A stretch of DNA of 64,000 bases from Chelydra serpentina (taxonomy: Eukaryota; Chordata; Testudines; Chelydridae). The notes under the pieces are model-generated. The model saw only the letters and a list, made by a program, of their open reading frames with translations. It was not told the origin of the DNA and ran no database searches. The position numbers were made by a program, and so were the translations under genes. Positions 48,773-64,000 of this stretch are shown piece by piece (the first letter of the stretch is position 1; the number at the start of each line of letters is the position of its first letter). The stretch spans positions 5,208,001 to 5,272,000 of the forward strand of contig JBAIAC010000042.1 in the NCBI GenBank assembly GCA_037349315.1, in the 5' to 3' direction.

Positions 48773-49595
48773 CAGTGGTTTTCAACCAGCGGTATGCATA
48801 CAAGTGGGCGTACATAGGTCTTCCAGGGGGTACATCAACTCATCTAGATATTTGCCTAATTTTAGAATAGGCTACAGAAAAAGCACTAGTGAAGTCAGGA
48901 CAAACTAAAATTTCACACAATGAATTGTTTGAGTGTAGTAGCTGTGTTAGTCTGTGTCAGCAAAACGAAAATAAGAAAGAAAAACTTATAGCACCTTAGA
49001 GACTAACAAATTTATTTCAGCATAAGCTTTCGTGGGTTAGAACCCACTTCATCGGATGCATGGAATGAAACATACAATAGACAGATATTTATACAGTCAG
49101 AGAAACATGATAAGGTGGAAGTGCATAGACCAACCTTAAGAGGCTAATTAATTGAGAGGAACCATAACAGCAGGGGAAGAAAAACCTTTGAAGTGATAAA
49201 CAAGATGGCCACACAGGTGTGAATGAGGATCGTTAACTTAAGGGAAATAGATTCAATTAACGTAATGGCCAAGCCATTCCAAGTCCCTATTTAATCCTGA
49301 GGTGATGCAATCTAGTTTGCATATCAATTCGAGTTCAACAGCTTCAATGAATTGTTTATACTGCTCTATATACTGTACCCTGAAGATTTATATTCCAATT
49401 GATTTATTTTATAAAATTACTTGGTAACAATGAGAAAGGAAGTGATTTTTCAGTAAGTGTGGCTATGACACTTTTGTATTGTTATGTCTGATTTTGTAAG
49501 CAAGTCCTTCCTAAGTTAGGTGAAACATGGGAGTAGGCAAGACAAATCAGCCTCCCGAAACGGGGACAGTGGTCGGGAAAGGTTGAGAGTCACTG
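48773..49595. mobile_element. hAT element split by a Penelope-like fragment
   Basis: Ends CAGTGGTTTTCAACC and GGTTGAGAGTCACTG are inverted relatives. Between about 48930 and 49345 lies a Penelope-like tail (TAGCTGTGTTAGTCTG, CATAAGCTTTCGTGGG, CCACTTCATCGGATGC), with CAATGAATTG repeated on both sides of it. Confidence 0.75.
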
Positions 49596-50539
49596 ACATA
49601 TAGGACCAACAGAGAGAGAACACTGGAGAACAAACAATGAAAAGGGGGATTCCAGCTATGGTGGCTGGTGACCCTGGGAGAATGCTTTAGCCATGGAATT
49701 TACTGGTTAAAGTTAAACTCAGACTATCTGTATCCTGTTATACCTGGTGTTTGATGTGTAACCTGTTGGTCCTATTGTTTCACTCACTCTCTCTTAAATC
49801 TTTGTTAATAAACTGATTGTTTTCACTAGCATTATATCTCAGTGCTGTGATGTTATATTGATGCTGATCCTCAATTGAATCAAACCAGCTGGTATGGTCC
49901 CTTTGGGGACGGCTTGCCTGGGAATTTCTGAGTGTCCAGTGGAGAGGGGCTGGACACTGCAGAAGGACACATCAGAGGAGCTGGAGGACGAGGTTGCACC
50001 TGGTGTGAACCTGCAAGACAAAGTAAGGACTGGCAGAGCCCTGGGGAGTTTGTGTGGGGAGTTAAAAGGCCTGGCGGCGACACCCACTTCAGCAAAAGTA
50101 CGGCCCCCTCGTGCGGAGGCAGGGCGGTAAAAAGGAGATTCACAGTTCAAGGCTCCCTGAAAAAACGTCACAGCCAGATCCTGCAGCGTGTGGAGCTTAG
50201 GGATGGTGAAATAACACCTCCAAGGGGCTTTAAAAAACTTCAAAAACAAACAAACAAAAAACCCACCTCCAATGCTGGGGATTCCACAAGCTCCCTTGGA
50301 AGCTATTCCAGAGCTTCAGTCCCTGTATGGTTAGAAAGTTTTGCTAATACCTAATTCTCCCTCCCCGCAGCTTAACACTTTTACTTCTCATCCTACCTTC
50401 AGCGGCCATGGAGCACAACTGATCCCCAGTCTCTCTATAACAGCCCTTAGCATGGCTGCAGACCATCACTTGTCTGCTTTTCTCAAGACTAATAGACCTG
50501 CTTCTTTTAACCTTCCCCCACAGGTCGGGTTTTCTGAAC

Positions 50540-50700
50540 CTTTGATCATTTTTTGTTGCTCTCCTCGGGACTCAATCTCATTTGTCCTCATCTTTTCTAA
50601 AGTGTGGTGCCCAGAACTGGACACAGGACTCCAGCTGAGCCCTCCCCAGGGCCAAGCACAGCGGGACAACAACCTCCCACAACATACATACAACACTCAC
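50540..50700 (-). mobile_element. CR1-type LINE fragment
   Basis: Reverse-oriented CR1-like 3' part: TGGTGCCCAGAACTGGACAC and ACTCCAGCTGAGCCCTCCCC are typical of the CR1 untranslated region. Confidence 0.6.
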
Positions 50701-50819
50701 GTTCATACACCCCAGCCCAGAATGATACCAGCCTTTTCCCCAGCTGCGTCAATGGGTGATAGACAGCGTCTGAGTGAGTCCATTAAAGACCATTCAGCCC
50801 TCCATTATTTAAAACAAGG

Positions 50820-51770
50820 GACACATTTAGTTTGAACAACTAAATTCAACTTTATTCTTTTCAAAGCAAGAAATAAAAGCTAAATCCTGTCCCCCTCCCC
50901 ATCCAATGCCCAGCTCACACAGAGTGTGCAATCAGCTCTCGGTGGGAGGACTCTGCTTCGGCAATGGCCAGCATTCCTGTGCACACCCCCTCTAGAGTGT
51001 AAACCCAAAATTATATTACCTTACGCTGTATAGAAATCCATATAGCATAAGCCATGAAATTCGCCCGCTCCCTCAATGTGGAGGAAGACATGCACAGCTT
51101 TCTCCCCCAACCCCACACCTAGTTATGAATTGCACAAACTGGGTTTTGGTATAAACAAGAAATACGTTTTTTAACCACAAAAGGTAAATTTTAAGTGATT
51201 ATAAAGGATAGCAAACAGAACAAAGCAGATTACTGAGCAAATAAAACAAAACACGCAAACTAAGCTTAGGTTTCAGAGCGGTAGCTGTGTTAGTCTGTAT
51301 CAGCAAAAACAATGAGGCACCTTAGAGACTAACAAAAATATCTGGGCATAAGCTTCTGTGGGCTAAAACCCACTTCATTTGATGCATGGAGTGAAAAATA
51401 CAGTAAGCAACATATATATTACAGCACATGAAAAGATGGGAGTTGCCTTACCAAGTGGGGGGGGGTCCAGCGCTAAAGAGGTCAATTGAATCAAGGTGAA
51501 AGTGGCCTATTCTCAACAGCTGACAAGAAGGAGTGAACGTCAACACAGGGGAAATTACTTTTTGTAGTGCTAACGAGGCCAATCCAAGGTGATTAGGTTA
51601 CATAAGGCGGGAATCCCTTCTTTCTAGTGGAAAAGTACCAGCAGTGTCCAAGGTGGGACTCCTTACCAGGTGACATCATCACCTGACCTTGCAGTGTCAA
51701 AGCAGCATCCCAGGAAGCTTATTAGGAAGGTGGGAGATTAGTATCTTGAAATGTCTATTGTCCTTCTGAA
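50820..51770. mobile_element. Repeat block: LTR-like debris with Penelope-like fragment at 51272-51480
   Basis: The part from 51272 has TAGCTGTGTTAGTCTGTATC and AGCTTCTGTGGGCTAAAACC, matching the Penelope-like tails at 24780 and 48935. The surrounding AT-rich sequence resembles 33060-33200. No gene. Confidence 0.5.
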
Positions 51771-52089
51771 TGGTCCATCCAGGCTGACTGCCTACTGTCT
51801 GGTGGGTGTTCCCCCAAATGTAACGTCACACAAGGCCCTGTTCACCGCCCCCACCCTCTCCCTGTCCCGAGTGTCTCTCACATCTCTGCAGGGATCAGGC
51901 AGTAACTTCCTTGCCCGTTTCAGTCTCTGCCTCTCAGAGTGCGTGTCCAGCACTCAGCCTCAGTGTTTTTGCAGACAGATACTGATCATTTCCTTTGTTC
52001 AAGAACAAGAAAATCTCATGACAAAGGCTAGCAAAACGTGAAAAGAAAATCAAAGGGACTATTTTGGCAGGTGCTCATTTGTCTTTTGA

Positions 52090-52735
52090 AGTCCCTTCCC
52101 TGTCGCAGGCACCCCCAAGGGACGTGAGGCCCCCCTCACCCACCCACCACCTGCTGCTGCCGCCTGCCTGCACTCCACCTCTCCCCTCAAAGGTCCCCGC
52201 TGCTCACCATGTTGCTTCTCCTCGGAGGCGGGGCAGTGAGGAGGGATGCTGTGAGTAAGCGGCGGGCATGGGAGTCTGGCGGGGGAGAGAGGTGGCTCGG
52301 CTGGGCACTGAGGCCATTGGCTTGGACGGGGGAGAGGGGTGCCGGCTCTGCCTGGCACTCGGGCAGGGGGTGGCACGGTCCCGTGCTCGGGCGGGTGAGG
52401 GGGAGCGGCTTGGCCTGGTGCTTGCTCGGGTGGGGGGCAGGTGGGAGCGGCTCAGCCCGGCGCTGGTCAGGGAGCCGTTTGCAATGGTGCTCGAGCCATC
52501 GTGACCTGGTGCAGGGGAGCCGCCGGGCGTGGCGCTCGGCCCGGCGCTGGCCCTTCGGGGGCTGGGCTGGGCGAGCCGGGGCTTCTCTGGTCATGGGGGT
52601 GTGTGTGTCATGGCTCCTCCTGCTATCGGGGGGTGGGTTTGGGGGCTCTAGTGTGCGGGAGGGCAGAGCTTCGGGGGGGGGGGGGCGGGGCCAGCAGCCT
52701 AGCCTCCCCAAAGTGGAGGTTCACCCGCAGCCCAT
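52090..52735. repeat. GC-rich insertion, only in unit 2
   Basis: The unit 1 sequence (31700-31745) is continuous across this point apart from about 40 bp. The insert is CpG-rich with a run of G near 52675. It carries open frames in several registers that I attribute to composition. Termini not resolved. Confidence 0.4.
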
Positions 52736-53284
52736 GCCTGTCAAACTAATTTAATATCAAAATACGTGACAGAACAGCCTTCGGGAAAGGGAGAAACCCA
52801 CACTCCAGGGTGGGCTACAAACCCCTTTCCCGTTCATGAAGTGAAAACACGGAGAATCTTAAGACTAGAAAACTGGAGAACAAATTTACCCATTTCTTTC
52901 TGAACAGCCTGAAGCTGCTTTACTCAGGACCGCCGCATTTTTGGCTGGGTTATTGACTGTCCTTCTCCTCATCTCCATGGCAGGGGGATCCCATCTGGGA
53001 GGGGAAGGGAGAGGGGGGAAATTCAGCCAGACAGAGGGAACAGCTGGAGGAGTTTCTCTCTCCCCCTTCCCTTCTGTGGCCCATCAGCTCAGCAGCCAGG
53101 GCTGCAGCAGGGAGGAGGGGCTGATTGAGGCTTCTCCTCCTCTGCTTGGGGTTTGCTTAGACCAGGCAGAGCCAGAGGGTCATTGACGAGCTGTAGCTCG
53201 GCTGCTGCTATATCCTCACCCCAGCGATGGGCAGCTGGGTCCTTGGGAGCCAAATGCCCCTGATGTGTGTGGGAACGAGGAAAT

Positions 53285-53554
53285 GGGTTTGTCACCATGG
53301 CCAGCCCTAGTCTGGGCCCTGAGAGAATTTCCCTGCTGTGTGGAGGAGTCTCTGATGTCTGACATGGTGTTAGCTCCACTTGGAGCATTTTCCATACTGA
53401 GAACATCTCAGAGGTTTCTTCCCTGTATGGATTTGCAGATGCCTGATACTCCAGGCGCACCAAATGAACCTTCCCCCACATTCAAGGTCTCTCTGTTGTG
53501 TGTGTCACTGAAGTATGAAGTCAAATTGAATCTTTTCCTGCAGTTAAGCTATTC
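53285..53554 (-). pseudogene. Decayed C2H2 fingers in the 3' UTR of ZNF copy 2
   Basis: Past the stop, minus-strand frames still show finger debris: an NCRKRFNLTSYFSDTHN-like stretch, then RHLQIHTGKKPLRC and a KCSKW-like segment, with shifts between them. Homologous debris follows copy 1, so part of the decay predates the duplication. Confidence 0.6.
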
Positions 53555-58360
<4,806 letters not shown>

Positions 58361-59447
58361 TTCCCTTCCCTGTCCCCTGGAAGACGGGACGATCTGGAGC
58401 AAAACGTGGACGTGATTCCTCAGGCTATCAGGGAGAGAGGGGCGATGGGGGAGGTTTCAGAAGGGGTTTGAGTCCATTTCACACCCCGCTTCTCCCCCGG
58501 CTCTCTCCCTGCAGACAGACGCTCTGGACTCTGCCACGCTGGGAAAACCCTCAGTCACTTTATTCCAACACAGACCCGGCCTCTCCCACCAGCACTGAAC
58601 CCCTGAGACACATTTAACCCTTCCCCCTCTCTCCCGATAGAGTCTCTGAGATAAATGCTAGAAAAAAGCAGAATCAAAGGAGCCACGTTGGGGGATGTCA
58701 CCTGACATTGGCCCTGAGGGCAGCACATCCCCCCAGCAGCACAGGTGGCTAGGCAGAGGCAGGAGCTGGCTTTTCCTCCCTCAGCTCCCCCCTGGTTCCC
58801 AGGAGACTCAGTCTGCCCAGGGTGATGCAGGGAATGGATCCGTGCAGGGTCGGGAGCTGGGAACCTCCCTCCCCACTTCTTGCTCCTGCTGCTCCTTTCG
58901 GTCTCCCCCCCTCCCCTTCCTGACTCCTTTCCTCTCCCCTCTGCCTGGGAGAACTGGGGACTGTCCCGTTCCCAGGGGCGTTCACTCTCCAGTGTGAGTC
59001 TGGATGTATCACTGAGGGCAGCAGCTCAGGGACCCACAGACACAGGGGGAGCCCCTCCCCCTCCGGTACAAACACAGCAGCAGGTCCCTCAAAGGGGCCT
59101 TTGTGCAGAGTCACTGTCTTGCCCGGCCCCAGCCCTTTCCCCCAGTTCTCTCCCAGTCACCTGCCGGCTCTGGCTCAGGGGCTGCCTATCGACAGAGCCC
59201 GGGGCTGGGGCTGGTTCTATCCACCGGAGAAAGCTGTCCATCTGTTCGTCCCCTCCCCCCCCTCCTCCCCCCCCCCCCCCCCCCCCGGTTGGACACAGAG
59301 GGGGGTTAATGAAGGTCTCTCCTTGGCACAGACCCCGCTGTGGGAGCAGCAGCTGCTCAGTCTGGGACCCAGATCAAAAGGCAGGAGGCAGCATCAACTC
59401 GATGTCATGGGTAAGGCTCCCTTAGAGTCGCGGATATTTTTAGTAAA

Positions 59448-59507
59448 ACTCATGGACAGGTCATGGGCTGTAAACAAAATTTCACAGCCCATGATCTGTC
59501 CATGAGT
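59448..59507. repeat. Near-perfect hairpin
   Basis: Arms ACTCATGGACAGGTCATGGG plus four bases and their inverted copy (59484-59507) differ at about one position and enclose a 12-base loop. Probably part of a repeat inserted in unit 2. Confidence 0.7.
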
Positions 59508-59609
59508 TGTACTATACCCCTGACTAACTCTTGGGAGTGCCGCGGGTGCTCGTGGGGTGGGGCCACGGTGCTGGGGAGTACGTGGGTGGTCAGGGGGGTG
59601 GCCCGGGGG

Positions 59610-59897
59610 CAGGGGCGGCTCTTACAATTCTGCCACCCCAAGCAGGGGTGGCGGCGCCCCACCCCCGACGCAGGCAGTCCCATTCCGGAGCGGCAAGGGG
59701 ACAGCGGCGGACCTGCCGCCCCTTTGCCGCCACGGCAGGCGAGACTGGGGCGGCAGTCCGAGTCCCACGGCGGCAATTCGGCGGCGGGAAGAGCGGACCT
59801 GCCGCCGAATTGCCGCCACAGGACTCGGACTGCCGCCCCCTTCTCACCTGCCGCCCCAAGCACCAGCTTGGCAAGCTGGTGCCTGGAGCCGGCCCTG
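59610..59897. mobile_element. hAT MITE, GCCGGCCCTG termini, in unit 2
   Basis: CAGGGGCGGCTC and GAGCCGGCCCTG ends, with CCCGGGGG on both sides (59602-59609, 59898-59905). Same family as 63518-63950. Confidence 0.85.
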
Positions 59898-60095
59898 CCC
59901 GGGGGGCACCGCCAATGCTGGGAGTTAGCCCCACATCTCCTCTCCCCAAGGCCACACCACCTGCTCCTCCTCTTCCCCCTGAGGCCCTGCCCCCTGGCCA
60001 GACCAGATGCCAAGCCGTCATAACACCTGCACAGGGAGCCCAGGCCACTGCAGAGAGCCCCGGACCCTCCATCTGCCCTAGGCAGGGGTGCCGAT

Positions 60096-61973
60096 TAGGG
60101 TGACCGGGTCTCTGATTTTGGACCGGAACACCTGGTCGAAAAGGGACCTTGGAGGCTCCAGTCGGCGTCGCTGACTGGGCCATAGACTGTCTGGTTGGCG
60201 GCGCCGCGCAGCAGGGCTGGCAGGCTCCCTGCTAGGCTCCGCGCCACGTGGCTCTGGGGAAGCAGCCGGCATGTCCGGCTCCTAGGCTTAGGGGCAGCCA
60301 GGAGGCTCTGCGTGCTGCCTCCACATCCAGCCTGCAGGCGCAGCTCCCATTGGCTGGGTCAGGGCAGGGGGAGGAACTAGCGCCCGCGCAAGTGCTCAGC
60401 AGGCGGCTGTTGAGGGGTCACGGCACGTGCCTCTCCCGCTGCTGCCGGCCCCCTTCTCCTCATGCTCGTGTGGCTGGGCTCCAGCTGCGGCACGTGCCCC
60501 TGCAGCAACCTCACTGTCTGTTGCCCCATCACCGGCACCCAGGAGTTCAAGGTACAGATCCTCCTCTCCGAGTGCTGGGAATGGGGCTGCTGGCGGGGAG
60601 GGGAGGAGAATGAGACCAGGGCTGGCCTTGTAGGTGGGCGGGAGGGGCAGGGAGGGACGTGGGCTGCAAGGGGCAATTGGACAACCAGCCGAGCCAGGTG
60701 ACTTCTCGGGATCAGGGGTGCCCCTCCTCCCCCCTGCTCCACTGCCGTGTGCAGCCACCGCTGCTCCTGTCCCCCGTCTCCTCCCCAGAGCCCCCGGCCA
60801 CCCGGACTGGGAGCATCCTTCTGTCTGCTGTGCAGGGGGGGGGCTGATGTCGGGGTGTCCCGCTCCCATGTACCCGATTTCCACTAAGCTGGGGTGACAG
60901 GACGGGAAATCTGTGTGCGCTGCTGCCTCCCTGGGTCCGGCTGCTTGTGTCTGAACAAGCCTCCAGGTGCCTGACCGACCCTGAGTGCTTTCTTAAAGAG
61001 ACAGGGCGACGAGGTCAGCATCTGGAGCTGCTGCTCTCCTGCCCTCTCCATACGCTGCAGGCAACGTGACCTGGCTGCAGGGAGCCCCGACCTCGCTCCC
61101 CCCTCACAGTCCCCTAGGGGTGTGCGGGGCAGAAGAGCAGCAGTCCAGCGGGGAGCGAGCAGCAATGCCAGCTGCTCCATCACTGCATCCAGGTCAGTTT
61201 CCCCATGTGGGTGCAGGAAGGGGATGCAGAGGTTAGGGGTATGGGAGGGGTGGGGGTGGTAGGAGTAGGGGTGAAGGGGCACAACATAGGGGTTAACGTG
61301 CAGGAGGGGGCAGGGGTTAGGAACAAAGGGGGCACAGTGCACGGTTGGGGGGCAGGGATAGCTCAGTGGTTTGAGCATTGGCCTGCTAAACCCAGGGTTG
61401 TGAGTTCAATCCTTGAGGGGGCCATTTGGGGATCTGGGGCAAAAATTGGGGGTTGGTCCTGCTTTGAGCAGGGGGTGGGACTAGATGACCTCCTAAGGTC
61501 CCTTCCAACCCTGATATTCTATGATAAGGGAGGGTGGGGAGGCAATTGGGCTGAGGGTGCTCCATGCCCACGGGAGCCAGGGGCACCAAAATGCAAGTTT
61601 GCCCAGGGTGCCATTTTCCCTAAGGCCGGCCCTGACACGAGACTGCCTATCTCGGGGCCCTGTGGGGACTCCTGCGCCACCTCCCCCGTAGGGCCCCGAG
61701 AAAGTGTATGGAAAGAGAGTCTGTGTCGGCAAGTGTGAGCATCTCCCACGTTCAAACTGTTGCAGCTCAGGGCCTTCTCCTGGCGCCTGTTTGGGCCTTG
61801 CAGTGAAAATGAGACAGGAGAGGGGGTGGGGGAGAGTGAACAAAGGAGGAAGCGGGGATGGGGATGGAGTGAGCAGGGGCGGGGCCTCGGCAAGGGGGGG
61901 GGCGGGGCCTCGGCAAGGGGGGGGGCGGGACAAAGGTGTTCACTTTTCTGCGATTATAAAGTTGGCAACCCTA
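60096..61973. mobile_element. 1.88-kb non-autonomous element with nested SINE, only in unit 2
   Basis: Ends TAGGGTGACCGGGTC and GTTGGCAACCCTA, with perfect GTGCCGAT duplications (60088-60095, 61974-61981). Unit 1 continues without it at about 43400-43440. It carries a tRNA-derived SINE at 61349-61526 and a Cys-rich open stretch ending at a GTACAG donor-like site near 60551; no transposase recognised. Confidence 0.8.
61349..61526 (+). mobile_element. tRNA-derived turtle SINE (second copy)
   Basis: GGATAGCTCAGTGGTTTGAG and GGTTGTGAGTTCAATCC boxes and the ATATTCTATGATA tail; nearly identical to 24500-24684. Nested in the 60096-61973 element. Confidence 0.9.
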
Positions 61974-62399
61974 GTGCCGATAGCACCCCCGGCCCATCTG
62001 CCGGCCCCCTGGGCAGGTGGAGGGTCTGTGACGCCCCACTACAGCCTGGGCGGCTCTTATTGTGGCCCAAATCTAGCTTCTGGCTGGCCAGGGGGCAGGG
62101 CTTGGGGGGCTCGAGGGGAAGGAGGGCTAAGGCCCATCTCAGACCCACCCACAGGGAACAGGCTGGCGCTGCCCCTGAACCCCCCCTTTTCCTCCCAGAG
62201 CCCCCCCACGTCTTCCCTCCATTCCAGCCTCCTTCCCCTCAGCCCCATAATCCCCCCCCGCCCCCGATCACCCTGCATCGCCCCAACCTCCCTTCAGTGC
62301 AACCACCGCCCCGTCCCCATCCCATCCTGCCCCCGGCCTCACACATCCCTGTTCCCCCCACCCCATTCCTCCTTATCTGCACCCCCCGGTCCCTCTTCT

Positions 62400-62860
62400 G
62401 CCCCCTCCCGGTTCCCCCCAGGTGTCGCTGTCCCACCCCCAGCCCGGCCCGGCCCGGCTCCCCCGCCCCGCACACACCGGGGGCCGGCGGCAGCTTGCCC
62501 GGGGCAGGGAATCGCAGCCAGCTCCGCTGGGAGCAGCCTGGGGCCAAACCCTCCCCCTGCAGCCCGGGGGTGACGGGGGGCGGGTCTCTCTCACCTTCCC
62601 TCCGAGCGGGGCCCCCCGGGGCAGGGGCCGGGCAGGGAAGGGGCCCTGGCCGGGCTGGGGGCTCTGCCCTGGGAGAGGCTCCTGGGGAGCAGCGGGAAGA
62701 GCCCGGCTGGAGATTCCCCTCTCCCGGCTGCAGCCCGGGCTCCGGGCTCCCCGCACCAGCCGCCGGGGCTCGGGGATCTCGCCAGGAGCCTGGGAGCCGG
62801 AGTCACCGCAGCGGCTGCGAGTCGCTTCCTGCTGCGGGGCCTGAGCCCAGCGATCCTCCC
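62400..62860 (-). promoter_or_regulatory. CpG-rich promoter and 5'-UTR exon of ZNF copy 2
   Basis: Closely alignable with 44860-45320. The conserved donor puts the first exon end at 62595 (minus strand), with its start near 62845. The poly-G run next to the donor is only 6 G here. GC boxes and CpG density suggest a broadly active TATA-less promoter. Confidence 0.65.
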
Positions 62861-63517
62861 CCCAGAGCCGCCCCCCAGCTGCTCCTGGGTCCTAGCGAGA
62901 AACCCTTCGCGCTGCTGCAGACCCCCTGCCCCAGACCCTGCCCCCTGGGTCCCCACCTCCCCTGGGCTCGGGCAGCTTCTCTCAGGGATCCTGCCTAGAA
63001 GCCCCAGGATCAATGTGGGGGACAGAAAGGAGACGTGCAGATCCCAGGGAGGGGGGAGAAGGGGGGTTTCTAGGGAGACTGAGGTTGTTCCAGACAATCC
63101 AGGCGTGAGGGGGAGTCAGGGACTCTCTGGTAACAGACTGGCACAGGGAGCAATTGGGCAGAGCTGGTCTCTTGTTTCCACACTAGGCTCCCTGGCTACC
63201 AGCCCCGGGGCCGGAGCTCCCAGCTCTGCTCCCCTCACTTGGGTCATGGAGCTGTCAGAGCTTTGCCACTGGGTTCTTCCCAGGGATCCCCTCTGCCCCC
63301 TTTCCAGGGATCCCCTCTGCCCCCTTCCCAGGGATCCCCTCTCCCAGTTGGCTTCCCCGTGTGGGTGGCAGATCCCGGTGGGGCACCTGGATGTCAGCAG
63401 TAAAGCTCCAGTTGCTCTGGGTCAGGGACTGGTGCTCTGCTCACTCAGGTGTCCCCTTTCCCCCCTTCCTCCTTTTCCAATTGTCACCAAAATCATCCGC
63501 CTTTGATGGCCGCTCAG

Positions 63518-63950
63518 CAGGGCCGGCTCCAGGCACCACCCGACCAAGCACCTGCTTGGAGCGGCACCTTCTAAGGGGTGGCCAATCTTGGGGCGGCGGG
63601 ACGGCGCTCAGGGGTTTTTTTGTGTGTGTTTCGGAGGGGTGGTGCACGCGGGGGGGGGTTGTTTCGGCGGGTTGGTGCTTGGCAAGGGTTTGTTTCAGCG
63701 GGGCGGCGCTCGGGGGGGGTTGTTTGTTTTTGTTTCGGCAGGGCGGTGCTCGGGGGGGTTGTTTGTTTTTGTTTCGGCAGGGCGGCGCTCGGGGGGGTTG
63801 TTTGTTTTTGTTTCGGCAGGTCGGCGCTCGGGGGGGGGGGTTGTTTTGGTGGGACAGCGCTCGGTTTTGTTTTGTTTTTGCTGGGGGGAGGGCGGCGCTC
63901 AAGTTTTTTTGTTGTTGCTTGGGGTGGCAAAAAAGTTAGAGCCGGCCCTG
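63518..63950. mobile_element. hAT MITE with internal minisatellite, only in unit 2
   Basis: Perfect 12-bp inverted ends CAGGGCCGGCTC / GAGCCGGCCCTG and perfect CCGCTCAG duplications (63510-63517, 63951-63958). The interior repeats a unit of about 40 bp containing TTGTTTCGGCAGGGCGG. Unit 1 shows the empty site near 45965-45975. Confidence 0.93.
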
Positions 63951-64000
63951 CCGCTCAGACAATCCCCTGAAATGTTGGAATTGATCAGATGCAGCCATCG

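Noticed and set aside
61704..62998. 289- and 412-codon Pro-rich open frames
   Set aside because: They run across an element boundary, intron and promoter of ZNF copy 2. Pro/Ser/Arg composition reflects C-rich DNA.
63441..63939. Repetitive basic/proline open frames near the window end
   Set aside because: They translate the minisatellite inside the MITE at 63518-63950.

Overview
This is vertebrate nuclear DNA, almost certainly from a turtle (probably a cryptodire). The evidence is split genes with GT/AG introns, CpG-rich promoters, CR1-type LINE tails, Penelope-like elements with a GIY-YIG endonuclease, a tRNA-derived SINE with a CR1-like tail of the kind known from tortoises, and many hAT-type MITEs with 8-bp target duplications. 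There is no bacterial gene content, no rRNA gene and no free-standing tRNA gene.

Three genes can be reconstructed. (1) Plus strand, 4211-24248: a complete-looking butyrophilin-like gene. Its exons encode a signal peptide, IgV, IgC, a transmembrane segment, two micro-exons (21 and 27 bp) and a B30.2/SPRY domain with stop codon and poly(A) signal. All junctions are phase 1, and the joined CDS is 1413 nt (470 aa). (2) Minus strand, 36565-39698: a KRAB C2H2 zinc-finger gene (514 aa, 11 intact fingers) that ends early at a frameshift. (3) Minus strand, 53555-58360: its paralogue (963 aa, 28 fingers). Each zinc-finger gene has an 8-codon start exon, a KRAB-A exon (127 bp), a KRAB-B exon (114 bp), one large finger exon, and a CpG-rich 5'-UTR exon and promoter further upstream (about 45.1-45.3 kb and 62.6-62.85 kb).

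Layout: 1-4.2 kb is repeats, including an LTR. 4.2-24.25 kb is the butyrophilin-like gene, whose introns hold CR1, a Tigger-like MITE, a local tandem duplication, a decayed LINE with a restriction-like endonuclease, and two palindromic Penelope-like ends. 24.3-31.4 kb is gene-free and repeat-rich. About 31.45-46.0 kb is zinc-finger unit 1. 46.05-51.8 kb is repeats (MITEs, a solo LTR, nested Penelope-in-hAT). 51.85-64.0 kb is zinc-finger unit 2, a tandem segmental duplicate of unit 1. Several transposons occupy only one of the two units, so the other serves as the empty site and orders the insertions after the duplication.

The genes are not an operon. The butyrophilin-like protein is expected to be a cell-surface immunoglobulin-superfamily receptor with an intracellular B30.2 domain. 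The zinc-finger proteins are expected to be nuclear DNA-binding regulators. Butyrophilin genes near KRAB zinc-finger clusters resemble the extended MHC of other amniotes, but that placement is inference. I found no clear new multi-gene system. The most informative material is the diverging zinc-finger pair, the unusual KRAB core, and the palindromic Penelope-like insertions.
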